From positions 1 to 64,000 of the forward strand of contig DVKG01000002.1 of assembly GCA_018716135.1 (NCBI GenBank): a stretch of DNA of 64,000 nt, in the 5' to 3' direction. Under the pieces are notes generated by a model that had not been told where the DNA came from, ran no database searches, and saw nothing but the letters and a program-made list of their open reading frames with translations. The stretch is from Scybalosoma faecavium. GTDB lineage: Bacteria > Bacillota > Clostridia > Christensenellales > Christensenellaceae. Positions 49,104 through 58,073 of this stretch are shown piece by piece. Every line of letters starts with the position of its first letter. Within the stretch, counting starts at the first letter, position 1. The position numbers and the translations under genes were made by a program.

Positions 49104-49940
49104 TCAAGACTGTGCTATTATCTCCGCCAGGCGCGCTATTATCTCCGGACTAAGCGTCTCCGCCCGCGCTTTAGGATCTATCCCCGCGAGCTCAAGCGCC
49201 GCGGACGCCTCCTCCGCGCCGAGCATTGCCTTCAGATTGTTCTGCACGGTCTTCCTGCGCATAGCGAACAGCGCTTTTACAGTGCGTGCGTATATCTTCC
49301 GCTCGACGTCCATCGTTTTTGACGGCGTAAACTGTATTACGGCAGAATCCACATCAGGCTCGGGCAGGAAACAGCCGGCCGGAACATTGAGAATCTTTTG
49401 AACTGCGCCATAATAAGCTATGGAAGCTGTCAGAGCGCCGTAGTCCTTGTCCCCCGCTTTTGCAGCGAGACGTTCCGCGACTTCCTTCTGCACCATAGCT
49501 GTGAAGCGAGTGACAGGCGCGCCGCTCTCCAAGACGGCAAAAAGGCACTTGCTCGTGATATAATACGGCAGATTTCCCGCGACGGCGAAGCTGCCGGAAA
49601 AGTATTCCTCAGCTACTTTTTTTATGTCCGTCTTTAGTATATCTGCGTGCAGCACTGTTACGTTATTCCTGTGCGCCAGAGTATGTGAAAGAGCACGTGT
49701 CATGCCCGAGTCTATCTCCACGGCGACGACACGACCTGCCCGCTCCGCTAAAACATCCGTGAGCGCGCCCAGACCCGGACCTATTTCCAACACGTCCTCC
49801 CCGGGCAAAACCGCGGCTTCCGCTATCCTGCGCGTTATGTTAGCGTCTTTCAGGAAGTTCTGCCCCAGTTTTTTAAGCGGCGACAATCCGAACTGTTCCA
49901 GCGTTTCTTTTATCTTCTTCGGCGAGCTAAGCTGCTCCAT
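49104..49940 (-). CDS. rsmA: 16S rRNA dimethyladenosine transferase
   Basis: 278 residues. L-G-Q-N-F-L begins the conserved N-terminus (about 22-27), SAM motif I is E-I-G-P-G-L-G-A-L-T (about 52), and the catalytic N-L-P-Y-Y is near 124. It dimethylates A1518 and A1519 in the 3' end of 16S rRNA. Ribosome binding site GGGGGGAG. rsmA and veg are also close neighbours in Bacillus subtilis. Confidence 0.96.
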   Translation of the reverse strand: MEQLSSPKKIKETLEQFGLSPLKKLGQNFLKDANITRRIAEAAVLPGEDVLEIGPGLGALTDVLAERAGRVVAVEIDSGMTRALSHTLAHRNNVTVLHADILKTDIKKVAEEYFSGSFAVAGNLPYYITSKCLFAVLESGAPVTRFTAMVQKEVAERLAAKAGDKDYGALTASIAYYGAVQKILNVPAGCFLPEPDVDSAVIQFTPSKTMDVERKIYARTVKALFAMRRKTVQNNLKAMLGAEEASAALELAGIDPKARAETLSPEIIARLAEIIAQS

Positions 49941-50097
49941 CTCTCCCCCCTACGTTTCGTATGCTTTCTTCATCTATATAATAACTCAAAAAGTCGCAAA
50001 TGTACAGACCTGATTTGATATATCCGACTAACTCTGACGTTCTACAGCGGTTTTTTTACGCATAATGAATAGTAAATCTACAGCACGGAGGTGTAAA

Positions 50098-50370
50098 ATG
50101 AACAAATGCCCTGCGGCGGCCGAAGAATTCAGCTTTGAACTGACACGTCTTTTCAAGCACAGCAGATGGCTGCGCATCGTCGGCGGATCCGCTTTTTATG
50201 CCGGAGTAATAAAAGACAGCGTGGGCCGCGAAATATCCGGAGTGGCCGTTCGCTCTGACGTAATACCGCCCGGCTTCAATTTTCTTCACGCCGGCTTTGC
50301 ATTTTTCCTCTCAGACGCAGAGACAGGCGCGCCGCTCAGCCGCTCCTTCTGCCGTTCGCTTTTGAAATAG
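50098..50370 (+). CDS. Small protein of unknown function
   Basis: 90 residues, on the opposite strand to its neighbours. It starts at ATG 50098 with CGGAGG 8 nt upstream, a strong signal. The sequence has W-L-R-I-V-G-G-S-A-F-Y-A-G-V-I and R-S-D-V-I-P-P-G-F-N-F-L-H-A-G-F; it is not a membrane protein by composition and has no catalytic motif I know. It lies between rsmA and veg, head to head with rsmA. I cannot name a family. Confidence 0.65.
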   Translation: MNKCPAAAEEFSFELTRLFKHSRWLRIVGGSAFYAGVIKDSVGREISGVAVRSDVIPPGFNFLHAGFAFFLSDAETGAPLSRSFCRSLLK

Positions 50371-50371
50371 C

Positions 50372-50408
50372 CAAAACAAAAGCTCCCTCCTTTTTTTGCA
50401 GAGGAAGC
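50372..50408 (-). terminator. Terminator of veg
   Basis: Minus-strand stem GCTTCCTC/GAGGGAGC (one mismatch) followed by TTTTGTTTT. Confidence 0.7.
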
Positions 50409-50426
50409 ATGACGTACATTTTTAAA

Positions 50427-50672
50427 TCATCCTATCAGACTTATGTTCACCTTTCCGGTAATCAGTTCGTTATAGGTGTAGGAATATCTGGTAGAATACC
50501 CTTTGGAATCCACCAGTATCGTGAATATCCCGGGATATACTCCATCCAGAACGCCCTGCGCGCGCGTCACCCTGTTGCGCTCGCCTATCGCGTAAAGCTC
50601 TACTCTACGGCCTTTTTTCATCGCCAGTCTCTCTCTTATCTTCCCTACGTCCACAGCTTGCTTTTTTACCAT
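50427..50672 (-). CDS. veg: Veg family protein
   Basis: 81 residues, the usual Veg (DUF1021) size. K-I-R-E-R-L-A and K-K-G-R-R-V-E-L are near the N-terminus, followed by G-V-L-D-G-V-Y-P-G-I-F-T-I and a C-terminal S-Y-T-Y-N-E-L-I-T-G-K-V. In Bacillus subtilis Veg is abundant and influences biofilm matrix genes; its biochemical action is unclear. The ATG at 50672 follows GGAGG; upstream in-frame codons overlap the promoter region. The DnaA-box cluster lies immediately upstream. Confidence 0.9.
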   Translation of the reverse strand: MVKKQAVDVGKIRERLAMKKGRRVELYAIGERNRVTRAQGVLDGVYPGIFTILVDSKGYSTRYSYTYNELITGKVNISLIG

Positions 50673-50748
50673 TACGTCCTCCTGTCCATCTCGGAATACT
50701 AAAAAGTATTCCCAATCCCGCTCCGACTTATGCCGCAGCATGTATATA

Positions 50749-50778
50749 CCCTCTTTGACAATGAATATTCAAGCCGTG
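50749..50778 (-). promoter_or_regulatory. Putative veg promoter
   Basis: -35 TTGAAT (50773-50778), 18-bp spacer, -10 TATATA (50749-50754), minus strand. The nearest DnaA boxes start 3 bp upstream of the -35. Confidence 0.45.
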
Positions 50779-50781
50779 AAT

Positions 50782-50897
50782 TTGTCCACATTATCCACAC
50801 TTTTTATAAAAACATCGTTAAATAGGCTTTTATAATGTGGATAACCGGTTAAAGTTATCCACATTATCCACAATTCAACGCAAGAAAATGTGCATAA
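50782..50897. other. DnaA-box cluster (six 9-mers in 116 bp)
   Basis: Boxes: TTGTCCACA 50782-50790, TTATCCACA 50791-50799, TTATCCACA on minus 50836-50844, TTATCCACA 50855-50863 and 50864-50872, TTATGCACA on minus 50889-50897. Four are perfect; two pairs abut directly. The surrounding sequence is AT-rich. This is far above chance. dnaA and dnaN are not here and flanking genes do not switch orientation, so a regulatory or titration cluster is favoured over oriC. Confidence 0.85.
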
Positions 50898-51021
50898 CTC
50901 TCTCCGAATGCGTAATATTCGCATATTTCCGCTCGTTTCATGTCTAAATCACAGTTATTTTGCACATTTTGTTCCTGCCGCTCTGCACTGCACAATATCT
51001 GGCATACTTTAATATGAATTT

Positions 51022-52095
51022 TTATTTTTCGCCGTCTGTACTTTCCGCCTCAGCACTCGTCTCGACAGCATCCGCCGGCTCTGCTTCAGGCTCGTCGTCC
51101 AGCGTAAGACGCGCATGAGGCATGTGCTCCAGCACCTTTTCCTTGACCTCTTGAGCAACCTCCGGATTGTCCACGAGGAACTGACGCGCGTTATCTTTTC
51201 CCTGGCCTATTCTCATATCTCCAAAGGAATACCATGAGCCGGATTTGCTCACTACGCCAAATTCTACGCCCAGGTTTATCAGGCTGGATTCGAGAGATAT
51301 GCCTTTTCCGTAATAAATATCACAATCCACCTGAGCGAACGGCGGCGCAACCTTGTTCTTCGGGATCTTAATTCTGGTTTTATTTCCTACCGCTTTGTCC
51401 CCCTGTTTAATCTGCTCCCCGCGCCTAACCTCTATTCTCACAGAGGAATAGAACTTCATCGCTCTTCCGCCGGGCGTAATTTCAGGATTTCCGAACATTA
51501 TGCCCACCTTTTCTCTCAGCTGATTTATAAATATTGCAACTGTCTTAGATTTGCTTATCGCGCCGGAGAGCTTGCGCAAAGCCTGGCTCATCAATCTGGC
51601 CTGCAATCCCACATGAGAATCTCCCATCTCGCCGTCTATCTCGCTCTTTGGGACAAGCGCCGCCACGGAGTCTATTACTACGACGTCTATCGCGCCGCTG
51701 CGTATGAGCGCTTCCGCTATTTCCAAAGCCTGCTCTCCTGTATCCGGCTGAGATATAAGCAGATTATCCACATCTACTCCCAGATTTCTCGCATATTTAG
51801 GATCGAGCGCGTGCTCCGCGTCTATGAACGCCGCCAGTCCGCCCAGAGCCTGAGCCGACGCTATCGCATGCAGCGCGACGGTCGTCTTGCCCGATGATTC
51901 CGGTCCGAAAATTTCAATTATCCTTCCGCGCGGATAGCCGCCTATGCCGAGAGCTATATCCAGCTCAAGGCAGCCCGAAGGAATGACTGTCAACTCCAAC
52001 CCTGCCTCCTTGTCGCCAAGACGCATAACGGCGCCTTTGCCGAACTGTTTTTCTATCCCTTTTAACGCCATATCCAGCGCCATCTGTTTATCCAT
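51022..52095 (-). CDS. recA: Recombinase RecA
   Basis: 357 residues. Walker A is G-P-E-S-S-G-K-T-T near 64-72, the catalytic Glu follows in A-F-I-D-A-E-H-A-L-D, and loop L2 has N-Q-L-R-E-K-V-G. It forms the strand-exchange filament and triggers LexA cleavage. The acidic C-terminal tail (rich in E and A) is normal. Last gene of the ftsK-rimO-pgsA-recA run, 26 bp after pgsA; a clear SOS box was not found by eye. Confidence 0.97.
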   Translation of the reverse strand: MDKQMALDMALKGIEKQFGKGAVMRLGDKEAGLELTVIPSGCLELDIALGIGGYPRGRIIEIFGPESSGKTTVALHAIASAQALGGLAAFIDAEHALDPKYARNLGVDVDNLLISQPDTGEQALEIAEALIRSGAIDVVVIDSVAALVPKSEIDGEMGDSHVGLQARLMSQALRKLSGAISKSKTVAIFINQLREKVGIMFGNPEITPGGRAMKFYSSVRIEVRRGEQIKQGDKAVGNKTRIKIPKNKVAPPFAQVDCDIYYGKGISLESSLINLGVEFGVVSKSGSWYSFGDMRIGQGKDNARQFLVDNPEVAQEVKEKVLEHMPHARLTLDDEPEAEPADAVETSAEAESTDGEK

Positions 52096-52121
52096 ATTTG
52101 ACCCCTTTACCTATTGTTGAT

Positions 52122-52676
52122 TCAACCAGCCTTTACTCTGTGAGCAGAAATGTAACTCGATATATAATGTATGCACGACAGCACCGCCAACACAACGCTT
52201 ATCATCATTAATATCATTTCTATATCTACGCCCGTAAGCTGCATCGCCGGAGACCCGAGCAGCATAAGCGCCAGACCCACCATCTGAAAAAGCGTCTTTA
52301 GTTTTCCGATTCTATCCGCCGCGATGACCACCCCTGCCTCCGCCGCGACAAGACGCACGCCTGATATGACAAATTCTCTCGCCAGTATTATCAGCGCGAT
52401 GAGCATAGGCAGGCGTCCTACGTCTACTAATATCAGCATCGCCGCCATCACCAGGAGCTTATCAGCCATAGGATCCATAAGTTTTCCGAAGTTAGTAACG
52501 CAGTGCTTCCTACGCGCTATTATTCCGTCGAGAAGATCCGTTATAGAGGCCAGTATAAATATTATACCCGCCGCTATATACCACGCCGGAAAATCTATGA
52601 GATATACCGCTACAATAAGCGGTACCATTAACATACGCGCCACAGTCATCATGTTAGGCAGTTTTTCAATCTTCAT
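52122..52676 (-). CDS. pgsA: CDP-diacylglycerol-glycerol-3-phosphate 3-phosphatidyltransferase
   Basis: 184 residues with five or six hydrophobic helices. The CDP-alcohol phosphotransferase motif D-x2-D-G-x2-A-R-x8-G-x3-D-x3-D is complete (D-L-L-D-G-I-I-A-R...G-K-L-M-D-P-M-A-D, about 45-70). It makes phosphatidylglycerol phosphate at the membrane. It follows rimO by 2 bp. Confidence 0.94.
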   Translation of the reverse strand: MKIEKLPNMMTVARMLMVPLIVAVYLIDFPAWYIAAGIIFILASITDLLDGIIARRKHCVTNFGKLMDPMADKLLVMAAMLILVDVGRLPMLIALIILAREFVISGVRLVAAEAGVVIAADRIGKLKTLFQMVGLALMLLGSPAMQLTGVDIEMILMMISVVLAVLSCIHYISSYISAHRVKAG

Positions 52677-52678
52677 TA

Positions 52679-54001
52679 TTATATCTCTCTCGCATACAAA
52701 TCGTATTCGTCAGCCTTTTCAATCTTCACCGTCGTTATTTCTCCCGCCTCCAGCTCACGCTCGGAGAAGAAATACGTCTGTCCGTCCACGTCGCGCGTTT
52801 GCCCCAGCGTTCTGGCAACGTACATAAATCTGTCCATATCATATCCTTCGACAAGCGCCTCCTGCCGAGTTCCTATCAGCAGCTCATCTCGCCGCAGCGA
52901 TATTTCCTGCTGCAGAAGCATTACGCGCTCCAGCCTCTCCTCCGCCGTCTCCGGCGGTACTTTGGGCTCCTGCTTCGCCGCGAGAGTTCCTTCCTGTTCA
53001 GAAAATACAAATACTCCGAGCCTGTCAAACTCAAGCTTTTGCAGTTTTTCCAACAATTCCTCGAATATTTCCTCGGTTTCTCCCGGATAGCCTACTATTA
53101 TAGTAGTCCGCAAAATAAAACTTGCGTCTGCCGCGCGTATCATTCCGACGGCGTTTTCTATCTGTTCATACGTACTGCGCCTTCTCATTCGCATCAGTAT
53201 TTCGTCGGAGAGATGCTGCACGGGCATATCTATATATTTAACTATATTTTCATGGCGTGTCATTACGTCAATCAGCTCAGGCGTTATGCTCTCAGGATAG
53301 CAGTACAACAGACGAATCCACTTCACATCTGTCGCCGCCAATCTTTCCAGCAGCTCGGCAATCTTACATTCTCCGTATATATCCTCGCCGTATCTCGTCG
53401 TATCCTGCGCAACGAGAACTATTTCCTTCACGCCGCGCTCCGCCAGACATTTTACCTCCAGCTCTATGTTTTCCATCGTTCTGCTCTTGAGTCCGCCGCG
53501 TATCCTCGGAATCAGGCAGTATGAGCAGCCGTTGGAACAGCCTTCTGCTATTTTAACATACGCCGTATAACCTGGAGTCGAAAGAGTGCGCTGCTCATAG
53601 CAGCCGTCCAGCGTAGGCTTCTTTACATTTATAAAGCGTTCTCCTTTTACCACTCTTTCTACAGTTTCAGTTATATCAGCCGCAGAGGTCACGCCGAGAC
53701 ATGCGTCTATCTCGTCTATCTCATCCATAAGCTCCTTTGCGAAGAGCTGCGCAAGACATCCGGTTACTATCAGCGCACATGCGCTTGACTTCCGGTATTC
53801 CGCAGCCTCAAGTATGCAGTCTATACTTTCCTGCTGCGCGCTTTCTATAAAACCGCAGGTATTTACTACTATTATATCTGCATACTGCATCTCCGTAACC
53901 AGAGTATATTTTTTTTGCAGCTCGCTGAGCATAAGCTCAGAGTCCACTGTATTTTTATCGCAGCCTAACGCCACAAGGCAGAAAGTTTTTTTATCAGTCA
54001 T
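52679..54001 (-). CDS. rimO: Ribosomal protein S12 methylthiotransferase
   Basis: 440 residues. The N-terminal MTTase domain has conserved cysteines (G-C-D-K-N, N-T-C-G, G-C-L-A-Q). The radical-SAM domain has C-S-N-G-C-S-Y-C followed by I-P-R-I-R-G, characteristic of RimO rather than MiaB. A C-terminal TRAM domain ends the protein. It adds a methylthio group to an Asp of S12. The start overlaps ftsK by 8 bp with GGAGGGGG as ribosome binding site. Confidence 0.95.
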   Translation of the reverse strand: MTDKKTFCLVALGCDKNTVDSELMLSELQKKYTLVTEMQYADIIVVNTCGFIESAQQESIDCILEAAEYRKSSACALIVTGCLAQLFAKELMDEIDEIDACLGVTSAADITETVERVVKGERFINVKKPTLDGCYEQRTLSTPGYTAYVKIAEGCSNGCSYCLIPRIRGGLKSRTMENIELEVKCLAERGVKEIVLVAQDTTRYGEDIYGECKIAELLERLAATDVKWIRLLYCYPESITPELIDVMTRHENIVKYIDMPVQHLSDEILMRMRRRSTYEQIENAVGMIRAADASFILRTTIIVGYPGETEEIFEELLEKLQKLEFDRLGVFVFSEQEGTLAAKQEPKVPPETAEERLERVMLLQQEISLRRDELLIGTRQEALVEGYDMDRFMYVARTLGQTRDVDGQTYFFSERELEAGEITTVKIEKADEYDLYAREI

Positions 54002-56471
54002 TGCCCCCTCCGCTCAATCTGTTGAATTCGTCCCATGTTATAAGTATCTGTCTGGGCTTGCTTCCGTCAGCCGGAGAAACGTATCCCCGTTGCTCCATTT
54101 CATCCACCAATCGCGCGGCTCTGGCGTATCCCACTCGGAGCCTGCGCTGCAGCATTGAGATTGACACCTGTTCGTATTCCAGCGCAAGCCTCAGCGCCTT
54201 TCCCAGCAGCTCATCTTCTCCGTTAAGATCAGCTCCGTCGTCTGTGCTCGGGTTTTCCTTTCCTTTCGGAATTGCGCGTTCTATAGCATCCTGAGTCTCT
54301 TCGTCATACGTTGCTTCTCCGTCTCGTTTCAGGAAGTCTATCACTGCGGATATCTCGTCTTCACTTATCCAGCATCCCTGCACTCTTATGGGTTTGGGAG
54401 CGTCGCCGGGCTTGAAAAGCATATCTCCTTTGCCCAGCAGCTTCTCCGCGCCATGCATATCCAGTATCGTGCGGGAATCCACGCCTGACGAAACCGTGAG
54501 AGCTATTCTGGCGGGTATGTTCGCCTTTATCAAACCGGTAATTACGTCTACCGAAGGTCTCTGTGTAGCGACGACGAGATGTATCCCGCTCGCCCTGCCC
54601 TTCTGCGCTATACGGCAGATAGCCGACTCCACTTCTTTCGAGCTGACCATCATCAAATCCGCCAGCTCATCTACTATTATAACAAGCTTGGGCAGCGTTT
54701 CAAGACCGTTTTCTTTGGCATATTTGTTATATCTCTCTATCTCTTTTGCAGTGGACGCGGAAAAGAGAGAGTATCTCCGTTCCATCTCTCCCACTGCCCA
54801 TGCGAGCGCACCCGCCGCCCTCTTAGGCTCCGTCACTACCGGAACCTTGAGATGCGGTATGCCGTTATATCCGCTCAGCTCCACAACCTTAGGGTCCACC
54901 ATTATAAACTGAACCTCGTCCGGCTTTGCATGATATAGTATAGAGATTATTATGCCGTTCACACAGACCGACTTACCCGAGCCCGTCGCGCCCGCAATTA
55001 GCAGATGAGGCATTTTCGCCAAATCCGCCAACACTCTCGAGCCGGATATGTCCATACCCAGAGCGAAGCCGAGCTTGCTTTTTATAGAACGAAATTCCGC
55101 AGAGTCGATTATATCTCTGCCTGTCACCGTTCCGCGCTTTGCGTTGGGCACTTCTATCCCCACCGCCGCCTTTCCCGGTATGGGCGCTTCTATCCTCACG
55201 CCCTGAGACGCCAAATTCAGAGCTATATCATCCGCCAGATTTACAATACGGCTGACCTTCACTCCGGGAGCCGGCTTGAGCTCGTATCGAGTGACTACAG
55301 GACCTCGGCTGACGTCCACGACCTTTGCATTAACGCCGAAACTGTTTAACGTGCTCTCGAGCCGTTCCGATCTCATCGCTATCTCTGAGCGCGCATTGTT
55401 ATCCGCCGGCTTTTTTCCGAATTCTAACAGATCTGTCGGAGGATATTGATATTCGCCTGTTTCCGTCTGACTTTCGGCCTGCTCGGTTTTTTCTGCTGAA
55501 CTAAACACTTGCTCAGCCTGTTCTTTGAGCAGCTCGTCGTTCGCGTCATCCCGCGCGGGATACCTGTCGATTATTTCATTCGGGCGAGCCGGATGGTATC
55601 TGTCTGGCAGATCAGGCGCGGCATGTTTCTTAAAATCATATTCGAGCTCCGGCTCATCCTCATCCCCGGCGCTGTCATCGTCTTCTATCTCAAGCCATTC
55701 TACGTTTTTCGGCATTTTTGCCGTATATTCGAAAGCTTTTTTCTTTGCTTTTTCCACATTGCGCCGCGACCATGCGGATATGCCGTCGTTCTCCGAATCC
55801 TTTTTCTGTTCGAGCTTTCTGCTTTTTAACTCAGGAATCTCCTGAGACTCGGCTTCATCATAAAAGCTCTCCTCATATTCGTCATCTTCGCTGCGTTCGC
55901 GTATTATCTTTTTCTGTTTATTCGTTTTAGTTTTCTTTTTCTTCTTTCTTGAGAAAAAGCTGGATGGAGAAATTCCTATAAACAGTATCGCGCATATCGC
56001 CGTCAGAACCGCAGATAATATAGCGGTGCATATCGCCCCCATGAGCTTTACCAGCGGATAAGACAGCACCGCTCCGACAAAGCCTCCAGTCGTGCCCGTA
56101 TTCGCAGCGAAACTGACGCTTCTAAATAAAAAGTCGAAATATCCATTATCATATGAGGACGAATTAATAGACAATACATGCAAAAGCGTTTCCAGAAATA
56201 CCAGACCGACTATGGCTAAAGCCGCCTTGCCTCTGCCCGGGAAATTTCTCTTGGATGACATAATCCATATACCGTCGAAAATCAAAAACGGCGGAAACAG
56301 CCATCCCAGCATACCCATGGCTCCGAGCATACACATTTTAAGATACTTAACTACTACCGCTTCTTCTCCGAATATCAGCGCCGCAGCCATTATAATGCCT
56401 GCAGCTATCAGTATCAGCCCCGCAGCGTCTGTGCGAGTCGTTCCTTTCTTTTTTGTTTTTCTTTTCGTCAT
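53994..56471 (-). CDS. FtsK/SpoIIIE DNA translocase
   Basis: 825 residues. Four membrane helices occupy about 1-170. A Lys-rich then acidic linker (170-340) follows. The motor has Walker A G-A-T-G-S-G-K-S (about 480), Walker B I-I-V-D-E-L-A-D-L, and D-S-R-T-I-L-D near the gamma connection. The C-terminal winged-helix gamma domain reads V-S-I-S-M-L-Q-R-R-L-R-V-G-Y-A-R-A. It pumps DNA through the septum in division and, in spore formers, into the forespore. FtsK and SpoIIIE cannot be told apart by sequence reading. Confidence 0.94.
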   Translation of the reverse strand: MTKRKTKKKGTTRTDAAGLILIAAGIIMAAALIFGEEAVVVKYLKMCMLGAMGMLGWLFPPFLIFDGIWIMSSKRNFPGRGKAALAIVGLVFLETLLHVLSINSSSYDNGYFDFLFRSVSFAANTGTTGGFVGAVLSYPLVKLMGAICTAILSAVLTAICAILFIGISPSSFFSRKKKKKTKTNKQKKIIRERSEDDEYEESFYDEAESQEIPELKSRKLEQKKDSENDGISAWSRRNVEKAKKKAFEYTAKMPKNVEWLEIEDDDSAGDEDEPELEYDFKKHAAPDLPDRYHPARPNEIIDRYPARDDANDELLKEQAEQVFSSAEKTEQAESQTETGEYQYPPTDLLEFGKKPADNNARSEIAMRSERLESTLNSFGVNAKVVDVSRGPVVTRYELKPAPGVKVSRIVNLADDIALNLASQGVRIEAPIPGKAAVGIEVPNAKRGTVTGRDIIDSAEFRSIKSKLGFALGMDISGSRVLADLAKMPHLLIAGATGSGKSVCVNGIIISILYHAKPDEVQFIMVDPKVVELSGYNGIPHLKVPVVTEPKRAAGALAWAVGEMERRYSLFSASTAKEIERYNKYAKENGLETLPKLVIIVDELADLMMVSSKEVESAICRIAQKGRASGIHLVVATQRPSVDVITGLIKANIPARIALTVSSGVDSRTILDMHGAEKLLGKGDMLFKPGDAPKPIRVQGCWISEDEISAVIDFLKRDGEATYDEETQDAIERAIPKGKENPSTDDGADLNGEDELLGKALRLALEYEQVSISMLQRRLRVGYARAARLVDEMEQRGYVSPADGSKPRQILITWDEFNRLSGGGND

Positions 56472-56508
56472 CCCATCTCTTCCTAGATATATAAGTAAAT
56501 TACATTAT

Positions 56509-56537
56509 ATTATACACCCAAGACAGCTTTTTCACAA
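56509..56537 (-). promoter_or_regulatory. Promoter of the ftsK-rimO-pgsA-recA run
   Basis: -35 TTGTGA (56532-56537), 17-bp spacer, -10 TATAAT (56509-56514), minus strand. Confidence 0.65.
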
Positions 56538-56552
56538 GTGCCGCAGTCATTG

Positions 56553-56598
56553 CGCAAAAACAAACCTCCCAAAGCTTGCTCACGAAGCTATGAGAGGT
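56553..56598 (-). terminator. Terminator of argGH
   Basis: Minus-strand stems ACCTC/GAGGT and AGCTT/AAGCT, nested, followed by TTGTTTTTG. Confidence 0.7.
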
Positions 56599-56606
56599 CT
56601 CGCTCT

Positions 56607-57980
56607 TTATGACATTTTTGCTCTAACCGCGGCGATATGCTCCGCCACTCTCTCCTTAGCCGGTCCGCCGACTATCTTGCGCTGAGCTACACAAGCCTCG
56701 AGAGATATAAAATCGTATACATCCTCTCCGAATACGGGCGAAAATTTCTTTAGCTCCTCAACCGAAAGATCAGCTATGGCGCTTCCGTTTTTCTCGCATT
56801 CGTAGACCATGTTTCCTATCACTGCATGAGCATCTCGGAAAGGCATTCCTTTTTTCACCAGATAATCCGCCGCGTCCGTCGCATTCGTAAATCCGCCTCC
56901 CGCCGTGCGGTACATGTTGTCTTTTCTAAACTCAGCCGTCTCTATCATACCTGCAAACACCGCAATGCAGCTCTTTATCGTATCCGCAGCATCAAAAGCC
57001 AGCTCCTTGTCCTCCTGCATATCCTTGTTATACGCCAGAGGCAGCCCTTTCATAACGGTCAGCATTCCCATAAGATCTCCATAAACTCTGCCCGTCTTTC
57101 CGCGGATAAGCTCCGCCATGTCAGGGTTTTTCTTTTGAGGCATTATGCTGGAGCCGGTAGAGTACGCGTCCGAAAGATTCACAAACGCAAATTCTCCGGT
57201 AGACCACAGTATAATTTCCTCGCAAAAACGTGAAAGATGCATCATCAATATGGACGAATCAGACAAAAACTCTATTGCAAAATCGCGGTCAGACACAGCG
57301 TCAAGACTGTTCGGCGTTATTTCGGCAAAGCCCAGTTCGTCGGCAACAGACTGTCTATCCAGCGGATACGTCGTCGCACAAAGCGCTCCGGAGCCGAGCG
57401 GCATGGAGTTAGTGCGGACATAGCACTCGCCAAATCTGTCGTAATCGCGCGTAAACATCTGCGCGTAAGCCATCATGTGATGAGCCAAAGTCGTGGGCTG
57501 AGCCTTTTGCAGATGCGTATAAGCCGGCATAATAGTATCCAGATTTTTCTCCGCAATGTCAGCCAGCGTCAGCACAAGCTTCTTTATCCCTTCGCGCACT
57601 TCTTCTATTTGTACCTTGAGATACATTCTAAAATCCAAAGCTACCTGATCGTTGCGGCTGCGTCCCGTGTGCAGTCTTTTTCCCGGTTCTCCTATGCGCT
57701 CCGTCAGCAGCTTTTCTATGTTCATGTGGATATCCTCGTCATGCGGCGAGAATTCCACCTTGCCCTGTTCTATGTCTTCCAGAATCGCTTTCAGTCCCGC
57801 TACTATCTGTTCCGATTCTCCTTTGTCTATTATGCCCTGTCTGCCAAGCATACTCGCGTGCGCAATGCTGCCGAGTATATCCTGCTTGTACATCCTGGAA
57901 TCGAAAGAAATAGACGAGTGAAATCCTTCTGCAAAAGGATCTGTGTTTTTATGGAAGCGTCCTCCCCAAAGTTTGCCCAT
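56607..57980 (-). CDS. argH: Argininosuccinate lyase
   Basis: 457 residues. The fumarase-superfamily signature G-S-S-I-M-P-Q-K-K-N-P-D is near 275-286, with catalytic Ser in the first G-S-S. It splits argininosuccinate into arginine and fumarate. AAGGAG precedes the ATG. It follows argG by about 93 bp, in which a hairpin lies, so part of the argG transcripts may stop before argH. Confidence 0.96.
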   Translation of the reverse strand: MGKLWGGRFHKNTDPFAEGFHSSISFDSRMYKQDILGSIAHASMLGRQGIIDKGESEQIVAGLKAILEDIEQGKVEFSPHDEDIHMNIEKLLTERIGEPGKRLHTGRSRNDQVALDFRMYLKVQIEEVREGIKKLVLTLADIAEKNLDTIMPAYTHLQKAQPTTLAHHMMAYAQMFTRDYDRFGECYVRTNSMPLGSGALCATTYPLDRQSVADELGFAEITPNSLDAVSDRDFAIEFLSDSSILMMHLSRFCEEIILWSTGEFAFVNLSDAYSTGSSIMPQKKNPDMAELIRGKTGRVYGDLMGMLTVMKGLPLAYNKDMQEDKELAFDAADTIKSCIAVFAGMIETAEFRKDNMYRTAGGGFTNATDAADYLVKKGMPFRDAHAVIGNMVYECEKNGSAIADLSVEELKKFSPVFGEDVYDFISLEACVAQRKIVGGPAKERVAEHIAAVRAKMS

Positions 57981-58022
57981 TATATCTCCTTAAATAAACG
58001 AATCTTTTTAGTCCTGCTATAT

Positions 58023-58049
58023 ACAAACAAAGGCGGAGTTTCCTCCGCC
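58023..58049 (-). terminator. Hairpin terminator between argG and argH
   Basis: Minus-strand stem GGCGGAG-GAAA-CTCCGCC (58049-58032) followed by TTTGTTTG. It may only reduce argH expression. Confidence 0.65.
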
Positions 58050-58073
58050 CTGCGAAAATCCAATTTATTGTAT

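Noticed and set aside
50700..51021. Chromosomal origin oriC
   Set aside because: DnaA boxes are clear, but dnaA/dnaN are missing and genes on both sides read leftward, with no strand switch. Kept as a DnaA-box cluster only.
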